From NCBI RefSeq assembly GCF_025024155.1, contig NW_026251787.1:62001-126000 (forward strand): a stretch of DNA of 64,000 nucleotides, read 5' to 3'. Source of the DNA: Gamsiella multidivaricata. Its lineage: Eukaryota > Mortierellomycota > Mortierellomycetes > Mortierellales > Mortierellaceae. Below, in pieces: positions 47,082 to 59,572 of the stretch. The first letter of the stretch is position 1; each line of letters opens with the position of its first letter. The notes beneath the pieces were generated by a model, which did not search any database, was not told where the DNA came from, and saw only the letters and a list, made by a program, of their open reading frames with translations. Position numbers and translations under genes: made by a program.

Positions 47082-49836
47082 ATGAGCTCTGCAGCACCAC
47101 GCGTCCAAGTGCCCGAGGTGCTCAAGCGCCGCAACTGCTTCATACACATCGATCTCGGTAGAGACTCTCATCTCGACATTCAAAAGGAAGGAGCTGCATT
47201 TTAGTACCGTTTTGCCACCAATTTTTGACCAATATGCCTCGATTGCCTTTTTTTTTCTTTTCTTCATGCTTTTGTCGTGTGCACATTGCTTGTATACAAT
47301 AGATTGCTTCTATGCACAAGTAGGCAAGTTCATGCTTCCATTCGTTCTACCACCAAGCAGCTATATCTGATACGAAAGAAATATAAAAAGCACTGTACTG
47401 ACGCGGGGAGCATGGCACTTGTAGAACAAATTAGACTAGGACTGACAGCCGATGTACCCCTGGTATCGCAGCAATGGAACGCCATTATCGCTGTCAACTA
47501 TGCTGCACGAAAGTTTGGCATCACCCGCCTCCACCACAATATCTTTGACGCGAAGCAGCTCTGTCCAGGTGCGTTTTCTTTACGCCATTTTTCGGCATGG
47601 TCTACGAGTTGTTTTTTCTTTGGCTAACAAAGGTCCCATGAATGTGTTTTAGAACTTGTCTGCGCCCATGTAGCAACACTGGGACCTGGGGATTCAAAGC
47701 CGGATTACTATCCTTCGCCGTCACGGTACACACACAAAGTCTCGCTGGACCCCTATCGCAAGGCATCCGCCAAAATCTTCAATGTATTTCGAAGATTCGC
47801 GCCCAAGTTTCAGAAGGGAGGATTAGATGAAGTGTTCATGGATGTCACAGATATTGTCAACCGAAGGATCATGGACCGATACGGAGACGATCTGTCGAAG
47901 TGGGATTACGATTCGGCCGAAATGATCGACTGGAAGAGGGACCATTCAGACCTCGGAGTCGTTTTTGGTACGCCACGGGATGGAGACTCCAATGAGGGCA
48001 CTGGCGGAACCGGGTATCCAGACGATGACGATGAAGATATGGACGAGAGTTTAGATGGCATCCAGACGGACGAAAACGAGCATGACATGGAGAGCGATAA
48101 CGAGGTTGGGCCCGACATTGGACACGGCAATGGGATTGGTCCAGAGGACGATCAAGCATTGGAGGACGACTTCGATTTTGGCCTCGAGCAGTATCTAGAC
48201 AGTGATTTTGATGATGTCTCTGCGATCGCGCAATCTAATGAAGGGCTAGAGAACAATGGTGAACCCTTTGATATGACTGCGAAGACATCCGGAGCAGCTA
48301 CTCCTCAGGCGCAGACACCTGTTCATGCTAGCGGGCACGAAGCGACACTTCCCATCGAGGAGAAATCCGAAGAAGAGCTTAGGCGCTCAAAGGAGGCAGA
48401 GGAAGAACGATTTCGACGAGAGAAGGAGCAGCTGCTTCCTTACTATGGTATCCCCGAAGGTACATTTGAGGAAGAATTCTGGGCCGAGATGCAGCTGCTC
48501 GTCGCAGCAGAATTCAGCAAAGAGGTACGTTATGCCGTTCGAGAAGAACTCGGCTATACCTGCTCTGCTGGCATCGCGAACAACCGATTGTTGGCCAAGC
48601 TTGGATCTGGTATGAACAAGCCCTTTCAACAGGTAAGCAATATGCCTGATTTGAACTACATTACCAGTGCAAACTCGATATCAATACCACTACATTTTAT
48701 AATTTTGGCCGATAGACGATTGTGCTGCCGAAATTTATACCCGATCTGCTTCATGGAATTAAGCTTTCAAATATCCGTAACCTGGGAGGCAAATTCGGGA
48801 AGCAGGTCAGAGAAGACTACAACATCGAGAGGGCATCCCAACTATGGCCCGTGCCCCTGCGACAACTGCAGGAACGATATGGCGATCAAGCCGGTCTGGA
48901 ACTCTGGCAATGGTGTCGCGGGATCGACCACGTCGGGGTTAGAAAAATCAAGTCGAAATCGATGTGCTCCCACAAATCGTTCATCCCTGCCCTGAGTGAT
49001 TTGGAAGAGATTCAGTTCTGGATCACATCTATGAGCCTTGAGCTCGAGTCGCGAATGCAGGCAGAGTACGATGAGACGGAACGGTGGCCCCGGACGGTCT
49101 CTTTGGGTTTTTTTGGTGGACGACGGGCCCAGCAGGATCAAATGACACAGGAGCGCAAATCGAGCTTTCGAGCACCCTATAAAGGGTCAAGATCCATGCC
49201 CCTTGGAAGCCGATTTGAGTATGGAGGCGTCGAGGGCATCGCGAGGAAGGTGAACGGCTTGCTGGAGAAGCTGATCAAGGAGTCTGAGAGTGGAAGGGGA
49301 CGCCCGGTTCTACCGCTGATACTGTTGACGATCACTGTATCTAATTTTTCTGAGGGGCATGAGAGCGCGATGGGCGATATCACAAAGTTCTTTTCCAAGA
49401 CGTCGTCTCTACCGCAGCAGCCGCATAAGCAAACACCGCCTGAACAACAGCATTGGGATGAAGCGAGCGGAGATAAGGAGCAACAAACTACGCAGGTTGC
49501 TAATACCGAGGAGAAGACAGATAAAACAACCACTGTGACATCGTCGGAGTCCAGGATAACGGATGCCAGGCGGCGTTTCTTTCAACCGCGAACGACCGCT
49601 AAGGAGATCGAAGGGGTCTCAGCAAGGTCTCTCCCAATCCCGGAATCTCCCCGATTGTCGCCTACGCTCGAGTATCGAGAGAAAGATGTATCAAAGAGAC
49701 CTACACGGACGCTCATTTGCGAGCAGTGTCCAAGTCCTGGTCAACACATTTTGATTGAGGAGTGGGAGCAGCATACGGACTATCATTTTGCACTCAGTTT
49801 ACTGGAGGATGACAGGAAGCAGCAGCAGATCGCGCG

Positions 49837-49899
<63 letters not shown>

Positions 49900-50107
49900 A
49901 AACCAAAACCAAAACCAAAAAAGCGTCAATTGTCACCACCAAGGATCAACAAGCGGCACCAAGCGCAGTTCGCCTGCTTCCTTACATCGAGGAAAGCGCA
50001 AGAAAGCAGAGTCATCGTCATCGTCATCATCATCATCATCGTCATCTTCAGCTTCAGCTTCCTCCGCGACTCCAATTGCAAAGTTCTTTAGGCCTAAACC
50101 GAATTGA
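47082..50107 (+). CDS. RAD30: DNA polymerase eta (Y-family translesion polymerase)
   Basis: Five exons (47082-47157, 47303-47323, 47425-47568, 47653-48632, 48716-50107) give 870 residues. The 21-nt exon 2 completes the catalytic HIDLDCFYAQVEQIRL. It is followed by a GC-donor intron (GTAG|GCAAGT), the only choice that restores VEQ. Other landmarks: IIAVNYAARKFGITR, the second catalytic pair in GGLDEVFMDVTD, then CSAGIANNRLLAKLGSGMNKP. An acidic insert of roughly 150 residues separates the two. The C-terminus has a zinc-finger-like CEQC...HTDYH (about 742-765, UBZ), a polyQ tract, a Ser run and a final PIP-box-like IAKFFRP for PCNA; MGDITKFFSK is a second PIP-like site. Bypasses UV dimers in the nucleus. 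Longer than yeast Rad30 (632). Confidence 0.93.
49839..49900. repeat. (CAACAG)n polyglutamine tract in DNA polymerase eta
   Basis: About 20 Gln codons in strict CAA/CAG alternation, followed by Asn-Gln repeats. It lies between the UBZ-like finger and the C-terminal PIP box. A TCA/TCG serine run follows at 50010-50063. Confidence 0.9.
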
Positions 50108-50274
50108 AGCTGATTGCTTTTCGCTTTTGTTTTTAGACAGCAACCTATACTTTGTAAAGTAGTAAACACATTGTAACATATTGTACATGCACATTCACAT
50201 TCCAGGTAGCCACCGCAGCAGATCAAGAAGAGTGTAATGGCTATGGTTTTATTTTTTTTATTTGTAATCTGTCT

Positions 50275-52189
50275 TTAAAGAATGGTGCATTCACCCTTCT
50301 TTTCCTCCGGCACTTGGTCGGTTGATTTTTCGATTTCGGCAATCATCAGCTCGAATGCCCGTCCTATATAGCATGCAGAAGTGAAATGACAAGGAGTGGG
50401 GTAAAATAAAATGAATGGTTAGTGCCATGGTACCATGGGGCAAACGCAAGGAATGAACATAATTGACACAATAGACAGAATATTAATAACACGCGCGCTC
50501 ATACACCGCTTCGTTCCGCGCGTGTGTACACTGTATCCGCTTTCTTCCTATTGTTTCCTTGTGGTCCTGCATCCAGCCTTCCTTCATATATATATATCGA
50601 TGTTGACAACATACCGATGTTCATATTAGTCTTGGCAGAGGTCTCGCAGGAAAGACACTTCCATCGAGCGGCTAGATCCTCGCCATCCTCTCGGGTGACC
50701 TGTCTCTGTCCCTGGAGATCGGTCTTGTTGCCGACAATAACGATCGGTACCCAATCCGTGCCCGTGAAGTTCAAGATCTTGTCCCGGATAACGCCAATCA
50801 TGTCAAAGCTCAGCTTGCTGGTCACAGAGTACACGAGCACGTATCCGTGTACGTCCAATGCGTGTTTTCCATTGAAAATTGAGAACTCGTCCTAATGGGA
50901 AAAAAAAGCCATTGAGGTTATGAGTTGGGCGTGGCATTGCGAAATGGACATACGATAGTGATACATAATATCGAGACATATAAAAAGTCGAGATGACAGT
51001 GCCACAGCCGAACGGCAGAACAGCATATTGCATGTATGCTGAGGCTGAAAGCAATTAACAAAAACAACAACAACAAAAAAAAAAAAAAAAAAAAACCAAG
51101 AAAAGTGTTCTGCGGAGAAAAAAGGAGGAAGCATAACAGCATCGTACCTGCCCAGCGGTGTCAATGATCTCGACCTCGTATTGTTGCCCATGATATGTAA
51201 TCGGTTTTGTGAAGGTTCGTTCGATCGTAGGGAAATACGAGTCCACAAAGACGTTTTCGACAAACTGGATCACCATCGACGATTTGCCTATATGATTAAA
51301 CCATAGAAACATTTAGCACCAATACAAGGCGGTGAAACAAAAAAGACACACAGACATGCATGGACAATTTTCTGTGTAGTTTTTCATTTCCGACATTGTG
51401 TATTCATTGTCTGTGTGTGCGTTCGTGCGCGTTTGTGTAGTGTCGTTGGTGTGTGCTTGTGCCCATGCTTTCTGTTTTTGCTCGTGTTCAGGGGGAGGGA
51501 CAATTGAACAGGGCGCCAAGGAATCTTTTTGTTCGTCTTCCGAAAAGAACGGATCAGGGATCTACTGATCCACTGGAAACAAGCAGTCTGGCCTTCCTTT
51601 CCGATAACAACACTCACGCGCACACTATCTGACATATCGCCCAAACCAATCATAGCACCATGTGAAAAGAAGAGAAAACGAGATAGCGGGCCTTCAAAGA
51701 TGTCGGTCGAAGGGATTGTCAATGTCTGGCGCTGTGTGCGGTCTGCAGTTTGTCTGCTGGAGCGATGCGGTATGTGGCAATCTGTTCCTATCGTCCAAGA
51801 CAAAGACGTCGCCCTCAACATGTGCACACATACACACGATAAGAAAAAATGGACGATCTCTAGCCGTGTCGAATATCCCCGTAACCCCAGTCGCCACCAA
51901 TGATAAGGGATCGATTCAAAGATTGTCAATTTCTTCACTCCATCGGGGGGTAGCATATTCTCCACTTTGCAGCTACCCAACATATGCATACATGCAGTCC
52001 AATAAAAAAGAAGTTCCTGAGGGCCAATCGAAGAGCAGGGTCGGATGCTGTTGGTTTTTTGTTCATTCGTTTTATTAGTGGAGGACAGCAAGGAATAAGC
52101 CCGTTTTTACCAACAGCGCGTGCGCCCAGGAGAGCAATGCGTCTCAGCTTTGGAGCCTTGACGGCCGTGTTTGCGATGGCTGTGCTCAT
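50275..52189 (-). CDS. RHB1: Rheb-family small GTPase
   Basis: Four exons in transcript order: 52189-52111, 51287-51148, 50891-50615 and 50363-50275, giving 194 residues. The P-loop GARAVGKSS is assembled across the first intron (823 bp, long for this window) and has Arg at the Ras-G12 position, a Rheb hallmark. Effector loop SYFPTIERTF, DTAGQDEFSIF, VGNKTDLQ and SCETSAK are in place. The C-terminus KKGECTIL is a CaaX box for prenylation. Rheb activates TORC1 at the lysosome/vacuole surface and affects arginine uptake in yeasts. The stop lies 167 bp from that of the convergent polymerase eta gene. Confidence 0.94.
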
Positions 52190-53116
52190 GATATATGTGA
52201 TCTGGGGGAGAGGGGGAGAGGGGAGTGGGGGAGTGGGGAGTGGAGAGCGAAGGTAAGAGGACGAAAGCGGAAGCGAGGGCGAACAAAGGAGGGGCTGGTG
52301 GGGGGAGGAGGGAGGAGGACGGTAAGGAGCGAAGAGGCAGAGGAAGAAAAGTGCGGTCGGTGTAAAAATAAAAAAAGAACGGCGTCACAGAATGGACCAA
52401 TGGAATCAGATCTCTTTCCCCGCACGATCTGCATCGACCGCTGTCCTCGCTTTCTCGCGCACGAGCTTGTCTTCTTCTTCCTGCCTGCCTGCCCCCCTCC
52501 CCTTCTTCTGTCCGCGTCCATCTCTGGCCCTTGTCTTTGTCTTTTTCAAGAAGAGATGCATACGCCTATTGCGACAAACAGCATATTGAGAGATCCATCG
52601 GTGCGAGGAGCGGAGACACCACTAACCACCCGTACCTTCCTTCTTTTCTCGTCCATCTCCGTCTCTCCTCCTCTCAAGGGCTTTCGTTTTCCATACTGTA
52701 TTCCGTTTCAATGCAGATTAAAATTTCTAACCTCTCTCACCTGCTCAATGGTCAATCGCATCTTTTGTTGTTGTCTTTTGCGCCTTTTTTTTTTTTTTTT
52801 TTTTTTTTTTAATTGTCCGTCTAAGCCTACGGCGTCGTCGCTTGCCTGCATGGCAGCAACTTTTTATTCCTCGCTGCATCATGGGAGCTCAATAAAACAA
52901 AAAGAATACTGTTGTCCTGTGGTCAGATGAAAGAAGCGGGGGGGAGAGAGAGAAAGATGTAGATCGCAAGACTAGCCGCAGCTATTGTTTCCAACATTGC
53001 AATGAATTCCTATATCTCTTCAAATGTATTCCGCATGGATCGGTCGAGGTGGGGGGGGGTTTTTTTGTCTTTTGTCCTTCAATCTTCTTTGTTCACTTCC
53101 TGAAGTTGAAAATGTG
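52190..53116. other. Upstream region of Rheb and 3' flank of SmG
   Basis: The Rheb promoter side has a GGGGA-rich run (52203-52330), pyrimidine-rich on the transcribed strand. A poly-T run of 29 lies at 52782-52810. No supported gene; the 210-codon plus ORF (52298-52930) is low-complexity shadow. Confidence 0.5.
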
Positions 53117-53761
53117 CTAATTGCTGATCCTGTCTAACGCCTCCAGAACTAGTACGCTATTTCCACGAAGAACCTATTGACGATACGAGATAAAGGTCTT
53201 ATTAATATTTCTTCCTGCACCGCTAACAAAAAACAATCATAAGAAGATGAAATAAAAAGAAGGATACAAAAGAAAATACGATGCAAGTACAATATAAGAG
53301 AAAATTCAGCCTAAACTCACAACCATGCCGATCGATGTCTTGTCCGTTGGGTTGGTCTCCTCAACGGCCTCGTCTAGAACCAGGTTCATAAAGGGATCGA
53401 AGCCTCGGAGAACGCCCGTCACTTTCCTGGCACCGTTCAATTGCACAAACACACGCTTGTCCATGTATCTAAGTATCGAGTATATGAAGCACAGCAATTA
53501 GACACTGGATCAACTGAATCCCTGGCTGGTGGAGTAGTCCATGTAGATTCAATTGTATTCAGTGGCTCTTTTGGTCCGCAAAGAGAGAACAGCTCGCCCA
53601 TCTAATAAAAACGACGCCGATCCCTTGTTCTTCCATGTTGAATCAAATTGTATGGCTGATCAGCTTCTTGCCCTCCTGTAGCAAAATCCTGTGCTTGCCC
53701 TTGCAGTTGAGTTCCGGTTAACGTACTTCTTGAGTTCCGGTGTTGCTGCTTTCGAGGACAT
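53117..53761 (-). CDS. SMX2: Small nuclear ribonucleoprotein SmG
   Basis: Three exons in transcript order: 53761-53727, 53468-53321 and 53173-53117, giving 79 residues. Sm1 motif: VQLNGARKVTGVLRGFDPF, then MNLVLDE. Sm2 motif: MV|VLRGNSVLVLEAL, formed across the last splice. The GFDPFMNLVLDE sequence and the N-terminal PELKKYMDK identify SmG rather than another Sm or LSm. It forms the heptameric Sm ring on spliceosomal snRNAs. It is divergent from TIM21 with only 254 bp between starts, so they likely share a promoter region. Confidence 0.95.
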
Positions 53762-54015
53762 GGCTTGCTTGTGGATTCTAAGGGATAGTAGACAAAGGGA
53801 CGATCGCAAAACGAAGTACCTTTTTCACCGCACCGCACCTGCTCGTCCAACGTGACGTGGCCACCCAAGGACTGCTTCCAAAACACGAAACCCTACTTTT
53901 GAACGGGAGCGTGCAGCCCCACACCTCCCCGGGCTCCCGTCAAACGACCACGACCTCAACCAACACGACCGCGCTCATTTCGGCACTTACAGGGAAACCC
54001 AAAGCATAAAAGACA
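53762..54015. promoter_or_regulatory. Compact bidirectional promoter, SmG (-) / TIM21 (+)
   Basis: 254 bp separate the start codons. No TATA box is evident; the region holds an A-rich core and GC-rich flanks, as expected of housekeeping promoters. Confidence 0.55.
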
Positions 54016-55178
54016 ATGAGGCTCCTTCACCAAGCTGGACAACGCGCCTGGGGCGCCTCCCGCGCACTTTCTTCCAGAACCACCGTTCTCTCGCAATGCA
54101 TTCACCACCAGCGCTCACAGATCGCCCTCAGGACCTCGACCTCTGCCTCGGAGAGACAATCTCTCAGGAACATGGCCACCGAGCAATCTAAAGGCTCGAA
54201 CTACGGCTCTCAGAAACCCTTCAATGCGGCCGGCGCTTTGACTCACCACGCAGAGAAGAAGCAATGGAAGGATCTCAGCACGCCCGAGAAAGGTGCGTTT
54301 TCTTTCTATCATGTACGATCGATCGATCCGTGAGAAAACATGACTGGATATTCATATCATTTTGTCTTTATGCATGTTACTCAATCCAGTCGTAACAGCA
54401 ACAAAGGCCACTACCAACTATACAGTCATCGCTGTAGGAGTCGTCCTTGTCGGTAATGTCGCTATAACGTGTTGACTGACAAGCCGATCTGTACCCTTCT
54501 CCTGATCCAGAACCTTAACGCCTTGGAAACCCAATCTCTGTTCTTCTTTGTCCACGCCCATATGCGCATTCAATAGGAGCTATCGGATACGCCATCGTCT
54601 CAGAACTCTTTGGGCCCAACAGCGACACCCACGTCTTTGGCGATGCGCTCGAAAAGGTCCGCAACAACGAAAGGCTCCAGGATGTCATTGGGTCCCCCAT
54701 GAAGGGGCACGGAGAGCCCTCCTCTAGCAAAAGACGCCGGAATCGTCGTATCCAGTATGTGAAGGAATTAAGTTCACCACAACGCTATTTTCTTTGTATT
54801 TTGATTAGAACAAGAGGAGTTCCTAATGTCGTGCTTTATATGATACGATATGATAGATCGCAAGTGGTTCTGGACGCAGAGGGCAAGGAACATCTTTTGA
54901 TGCGGTTTTACGTCGAGGGACCCGATAACGAGGGAACAGCACATTTGGAGATGGTCAAGGATCAGCGCAGCAATTGGGAGTACAAGTATCTCTTTGTTGA
55001 TATCCCAGGTAACCGTAGAATCATGATTCAAGGCCACGAAGCATGGTGTTTCTGTACGAAAGGCAACATTAACACTGATGTCTGAATTTTCTCTTCTATA
55101 GGTGGCGTCAGAGCTGCAGAACGCGTTTTCGTTGAGTACAATAAGAATGCAGGAGTGCCTGCCATTGAACACAAGTAG
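54016..55178 (+). CDS. TIM21: TIM23 complex subunit Tim21
   Basis: Five exons (54016-54292, 54390-54452, 54577-54754, 54857-55008, 55102-55178) give 248 residues, all phases consistent. The N-terminus is an Arg/Ser-rich mitochondrial presequence without acidic residues (MRLLHQAGQRAWGASRALS). A single membrane span (TVIAVGVVLVGAIGYAIVS) is followed by the intermembrane-space domain with FGPNSDTHVFGDALEKV, then FYVEGPDNEGTAHLEM and the C-terminal YLFVDIPGGVRAAERVFVE. Tim21 links the TOM and TIM23 translocases and associates with respiratory complexes. A basic patch, SSKRRRNRR, lies between the two domain halves. Confidence 0.93.
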
Positions 55179-55335
55179 AGGAATGTTTGCGGATCAAATG
55201 GATCGTCGGCCATTTATTGTCAATAAAAAGGACTCGGTCAAAATGAAGTATGTGTAAATGCGTTTGTACATGAGTAAAATCCTTATTCAAGACTTGATTA
55301 TAGAGGAAGAAGAGGTACATTTGCAAAGCAACTCT

Positions 55336-57558
55336 CTACGGCCCCGAAGTTGATCCCGCGTTCGGTGCGGCCGTACAGCTAGGCGCCATCTGGCCTCGTA
55401 CCGGCACCCCTGAGACGCCTGTAGTCTGACCAGCGTGTACAAAGCTGCCCATGTGAGGGACTTCACCTCCACCAGAGTTTGGTGGTGAATGAGACAGTAG
55501 ACACATATCCCTCTCCTCTAGTCCATCATCATCTCTGTAGGGGTCCATCTCTTGATCTTGCTGTTGCAGAGCATTAGCGCTCATCAGGGGTACTTGCTGT
55601 TGCTGCTGCGTGGGTGCATAGGGGTTGTATGATCGATGCTGAGGGTACTGGTAGTTATCATGGATTGTTGATTCGCTGGCGCGGGGTACAGTCGACAGAT
55701 CGATCTGGGTCTCAAAGGCTCCCTGGTTTTGGTTCTGGCTCAACAGTGTCATTCCTGAGAGTCGCGAAGCTACAGCAGCAGAGCAATCCGTCGCCATTCC
55801 AGAGCCCGAATTGGGCGGAGCCGTAGAAGCCAGGAAAGGCTTGGTGGTGCGCTTCCTGCCTCCTCCTCCTACAGCCGCTGCAGGCACTTTAGTAGGAAGT
55901 CCTCTACGCGTGTGCTTTCTCCAAAGTCGGGCGCAGATGGAAGCTAGCACGAGGATGAGAACGAATCCTGCGACAGATCCACCAATAATGGCGACGGCGT
56001 GCCTTTGAAGGAATGACTGGGTGATCACTCCAAACTGTGCTCCCCAGGTCGATGATCCAAGATCGTAAACCATCACAAATGCATTTTGTGCAGCCTTGGT
56101 CTTGGAGGTCTCAAACTCGAATCCGGACAGAGACAACAAGGTGTTGTTAGTATTGATCAGGGTATGAGAAGCACGACCAAAAGAAGAGCTGGGTCCACTA
56201 GTCCATTGCCATGTCGTGGTATCCAGGATCCAGAGGTCTTTCGCGTAAGAGTCCGTAGCCACGGTCTGTGTCGTGTTGCCGCCATGCATGTAAATCTTGT
56301 CCTCAACTATGGTTCGATCCGCCACGATATGTAAATGCTCGGTTAGCATCCCCTTAAGCCTGAGTCATGTTTTCCGGCTTCTGACCCACGAAGGGACTTA
56401 CCCGTCAAAAGGGCAGCGAGACGTCTGGGCAAGGGAAAAGAGCCACCGGGGGCAGTCTACTCATATATCAAAAGATTCAAATAGAAAAAATTAGCGCCAA
56501 CTTGTTAATGTATAAACAATTCGTATTCGATAACCGCAATATATCATTTATCATACCAAGTTGCGGATATTCCACTCGTTCGTGGCAATAGTGTATACCC
56601 AACAGCGGTCCATCTTGTACCACCCAGAAGCTGAGTCCACACCATCTCCGGTCAGTGCTACGCCTGTTGTCCTTCCACCTCCAATCACAATAATGGTTCC
56701 ACTGTGGTAGATCGCACAACCCACGTCCACAAATGGGGCCAGCACAGTCTGTGTTGTTGGTGGAGACGTTGGCACTGTTTCATTCGTTCCATTGGTTGGA
56801 GGGAGTGGTCTCGGAGGCCGAGTTGTCAACATAGTTGTGTTCTTTGCAGACTGTGCAATATTAGCAGGAGGGTTATCTGTCGAGAAGGACCACAGTTGCA
56901 TGCCCAACTGAGGATTGAAGGCGTCATAGACAAACGTATATGCCATATGATTTTGGATATCGACGACCTGCACAGGGACCGGCATATCGTCCTTGACGAG
57001 ACGAGGTCCGAGAACATCGGCCGCTGTGCCTGTCTGGGACCACTGACCGCCTTGTGAATGGAATTGGACAGACCCGGAGCTGACTGTGAGAGTGTGTGAA
57101 CTATTTGCGTCCTTGTCCATATTCTGCGGACACAGGGACTGACCATAGAATAGGAGTGACAATCCATCTGTTGACCCTACAGCCCACGAATTCGTACTAA
57201 GGGCAGGGGAAGGTGTGCTGCCTTGCTCGATGTTGTTCCAGGGAGCTTGTCCTGCCACCCATCCGTTTGCTGGGTCGAGATGAAGACTGTAGAGATCTGA
57301 AAAGCATTCGCCCGTGCTTGCTGACCCTGTTTTTTTTTTTTGTTACCCAGAGTACAAATATCTGTGAATATAGCAAGGGACTATTTGTGCTGACACAAAC
57401 GCGTTTACAATTGAAGAAAACGAACACTTACCTCCATAAAGATAAACATCGTTTCCGATGAGGGCGATAGCTTTAGTCGCGCGCGCGGGCACGGTCTGCG
57501 GCTGGGCACAGACCACAGCAGCGAAGAGCGATAGGACGGATACATAGAGGAGAGTCAT
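55336..57558 (-). CDS. Kelch-repeat single-pass membrane protein
   Basis: Four exons in transcript order: 57558-57432, 57326-56557, 56456-56402 and 56306-55336, giving 640 residues. A signal peptide (about 1-18) is followed by Kelch-like blades (ALIGNDVYLYGG, GTIIVIGGGR, DKIYMHGGN, LLSLSGFEFE), N-glycosylation sites, one transmembrane helix (about 422-444) ending in ARLWRKHTRR, and a ~195-residue Ser/Gln-rich cytoplasmic tail. It would be a plasma-membrane or secretory-pathway protein with an extracellular beta-propeller. Fungal proteins of this plan are common but poorly characterised; a sensor or adhesion role is conjecture. The last splice (ACCATAG|TTGAG) is the option that keeps frame. 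Convergent with TIM21, 157 bp apart. Confidence 0.8.
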
Positions 57559-58509
57559 TTTTGATTTCGAAATAACCTTGTCCTGCTTGTTTGTCCTGCG
57601 GTCAAAAGTCGAAGAATGCCTTGACATACGTTGTTGTTGCTGTGTGTATGCGTAGTTTTCCTGCAGGTGGGCGAATGTACAAAGCGATAGAGGCACAGCA
57701 CACGAAGGGTCGCCGATGACTTGAAGCGAGCGAAAGGGAGGGGGAGAGTATGGGGAATGGATTGGGTCGAAGAAGAAGAGGAAGGAGAAAGGCGAGTGAA
57801 GAAGGAAAGAAGGAAAGAAAGAAGGAATTGGGGGCAAGAGAAAGGGCGAGGGATAGAATGGAGAGTGATAGGGAAAAAGGAACGAAGGGAACGATAAAGG
57901 GGGCGGTAAAGTCAAGGCTGCCTAGAAACTAATAAAGCCTAAAGCTAAAAGGCTAGAAATGAGGCAAATGGGACGAAGAGCATGGGAGATCGGCCATTGG
58001 CGTATACACAGGGTGTTTAAGTGTTCAGGTGTTTATGAATGTTTGTGCACACGAAACAATCGCTTCCACACTCGCGGTCTTTTTTTAGCCCCCACTCACC
58101 CGCCACACTGCCTCAACAAAACGCCTCTTCACTCTTGACAGGACAGAGGGCATGGCAGAGCAAGACAGCACATGACATGACGAGCAATTGCTATTCTTCC
58201 ACCCATCAATCGGCACTGCAAAAGACTTATGCTTATCAAATGGCATGCACAGCCTTGTCTACACACGCCTAAGGTGCAACTTCTAACTTGTCCATCAGGA
58301 CAAATTTGCCATCCTCCAATGCTGATCCTTCGTAGGTCATGATGCCTGAAGCCTTAGACATTTTTGCAGGGAGGGTTCTGTATCGCCTACCCCTAGATCG
58401 AGAATAGTCAACTCCTCTCACCTCCTTGATTTCCATCATTGCTGTCTGATAAATAGAGAACCACTTTTTATTATTTATTATTGATGACTACACCAATTCA
58501 TCTAACAGA
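57559..58509. other. Kelch gene promoter and 3' flank of CX9C gene
   Basis: The Kelch-side leader is strongly purine-rich on the plus strand (57735-57900; GGAAGGAGAAAG-type). No supported gene. Confidence 0.45.
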
Positions 58510-59283
58510 TCAAGCCTCGCTATCCTCTTTCATGGCTCTTTGTGCATGGTCGTCTGCATAATCCAAAATCGCCCGATCTTGCTCTAGCGTGTTTCCTTCA
58601 TCCGCGAATCCTCTCTCCTGTAGCAGTTGCTAGAAAGATACCAAAAAAATAAAATAAAAGTAATTATTAGCGATCGTTAGCAATCGAGCAAGAGGAAGAA
58701 ACGTTAGGAGAATATCACGATAAGCAACATCGTATTCTTCAACGCCCTTTCATTTCCTTTATCTTTCACTCACCTTGTTCAGCCGTAAACACTTTTGCAA
58801 TTGTTCCTTGGCCTTCATGCACATACTCGCGCGGTCCCACCACGTCCCCGATCTGCCCAACAAACAGTCTGTCAACTCCATATTTATATCTGCACAGTTA
58901 TCCAATGCTGCGTTCTGGATCGCGTGCTTCTGATGAATCGCATGCGCATTGGGCATAGGATGAGATCCAATAGGGCTCTTGGGACTGAACGCTTTCTGTG
59001 CTGTTGATTCCTCCGAAGGTGTAGAAGAAGAGCCCTGACTTGTGTTGGTATCTTTGGGTGAGGCGGATGTATGCGTTGTTCCTGTTGATGGCGTTGCCGC
59101 AGCGCCCTCTGAAGAGAAGGAAGATGTGTTCTGGCTATGACTATTGGGATCATAGGCAGGCTGGTTCTTTTGGAGGAACGAGTTCAGATCCTGCGACTGA
59201 CTGAGCCCTGACATGTACTCGGACATAAACCCTGCTGGCTTTCCTGACGGTGCATTTGATCCTGTTGCTGATGAGGAGGCCAT
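58510..59283 (-). CDS. Twin CX9C protein of unknown function with Ser/Thr-rich N-terminus
   Basis: Two exons in transcript order (59283-58774 and 58629-58510) give 209 residues. The C-terminal half has two exact CX9C motifs, CADINMELTDC and CMKAKEQLQKC, separated by LLGRSGTWWDRASM. This implies a helix-hairpin-helix stabilised by two disulfides and import by the Mia40 route. The first ~115 residues are Ser/Thr/Gln-rich and low-complexity, unusual for this family, whose members are normally small. After the motif comes a conserved-looking helix (FADEGNTLEQDRAILDYADDHA). It may be a respiratory-chain assembly factor, but I cannot name one. Confidence 0.75.
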
Positions 59284-59572
59284 GATGTCTCTGTTTGTGT
59301 GATGTGTTCCTACTGATGTCTTGTTCCTGAAAAACGAGCTGAAGAAAGTGATTCGATCCTGCTTCCGCTCTAGTCAAGGTAGCTTAAGGGCTTTACCGCA
59401 CTAAAGGGTCGAAAAGCGTCCAAAGCATTTTCCTTACGCGTCTTTACATGAATAGTTTATTACATATATTAATGTATTCATTATGGCTAAAAACATGAGA
59501 CCGCCGAAGATCCCTCAAGGCACATTGCGAAAAAAATCGATCATATCGTGAGTAAACCAAATTTTCCGTGTC

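Noticed and set aside
56305..56325. GGTTCGATCC resembling a tRNA B box
   Set aside because: No A box or cloverleaf around it, and it lies at the last intron of the Kelch gene.
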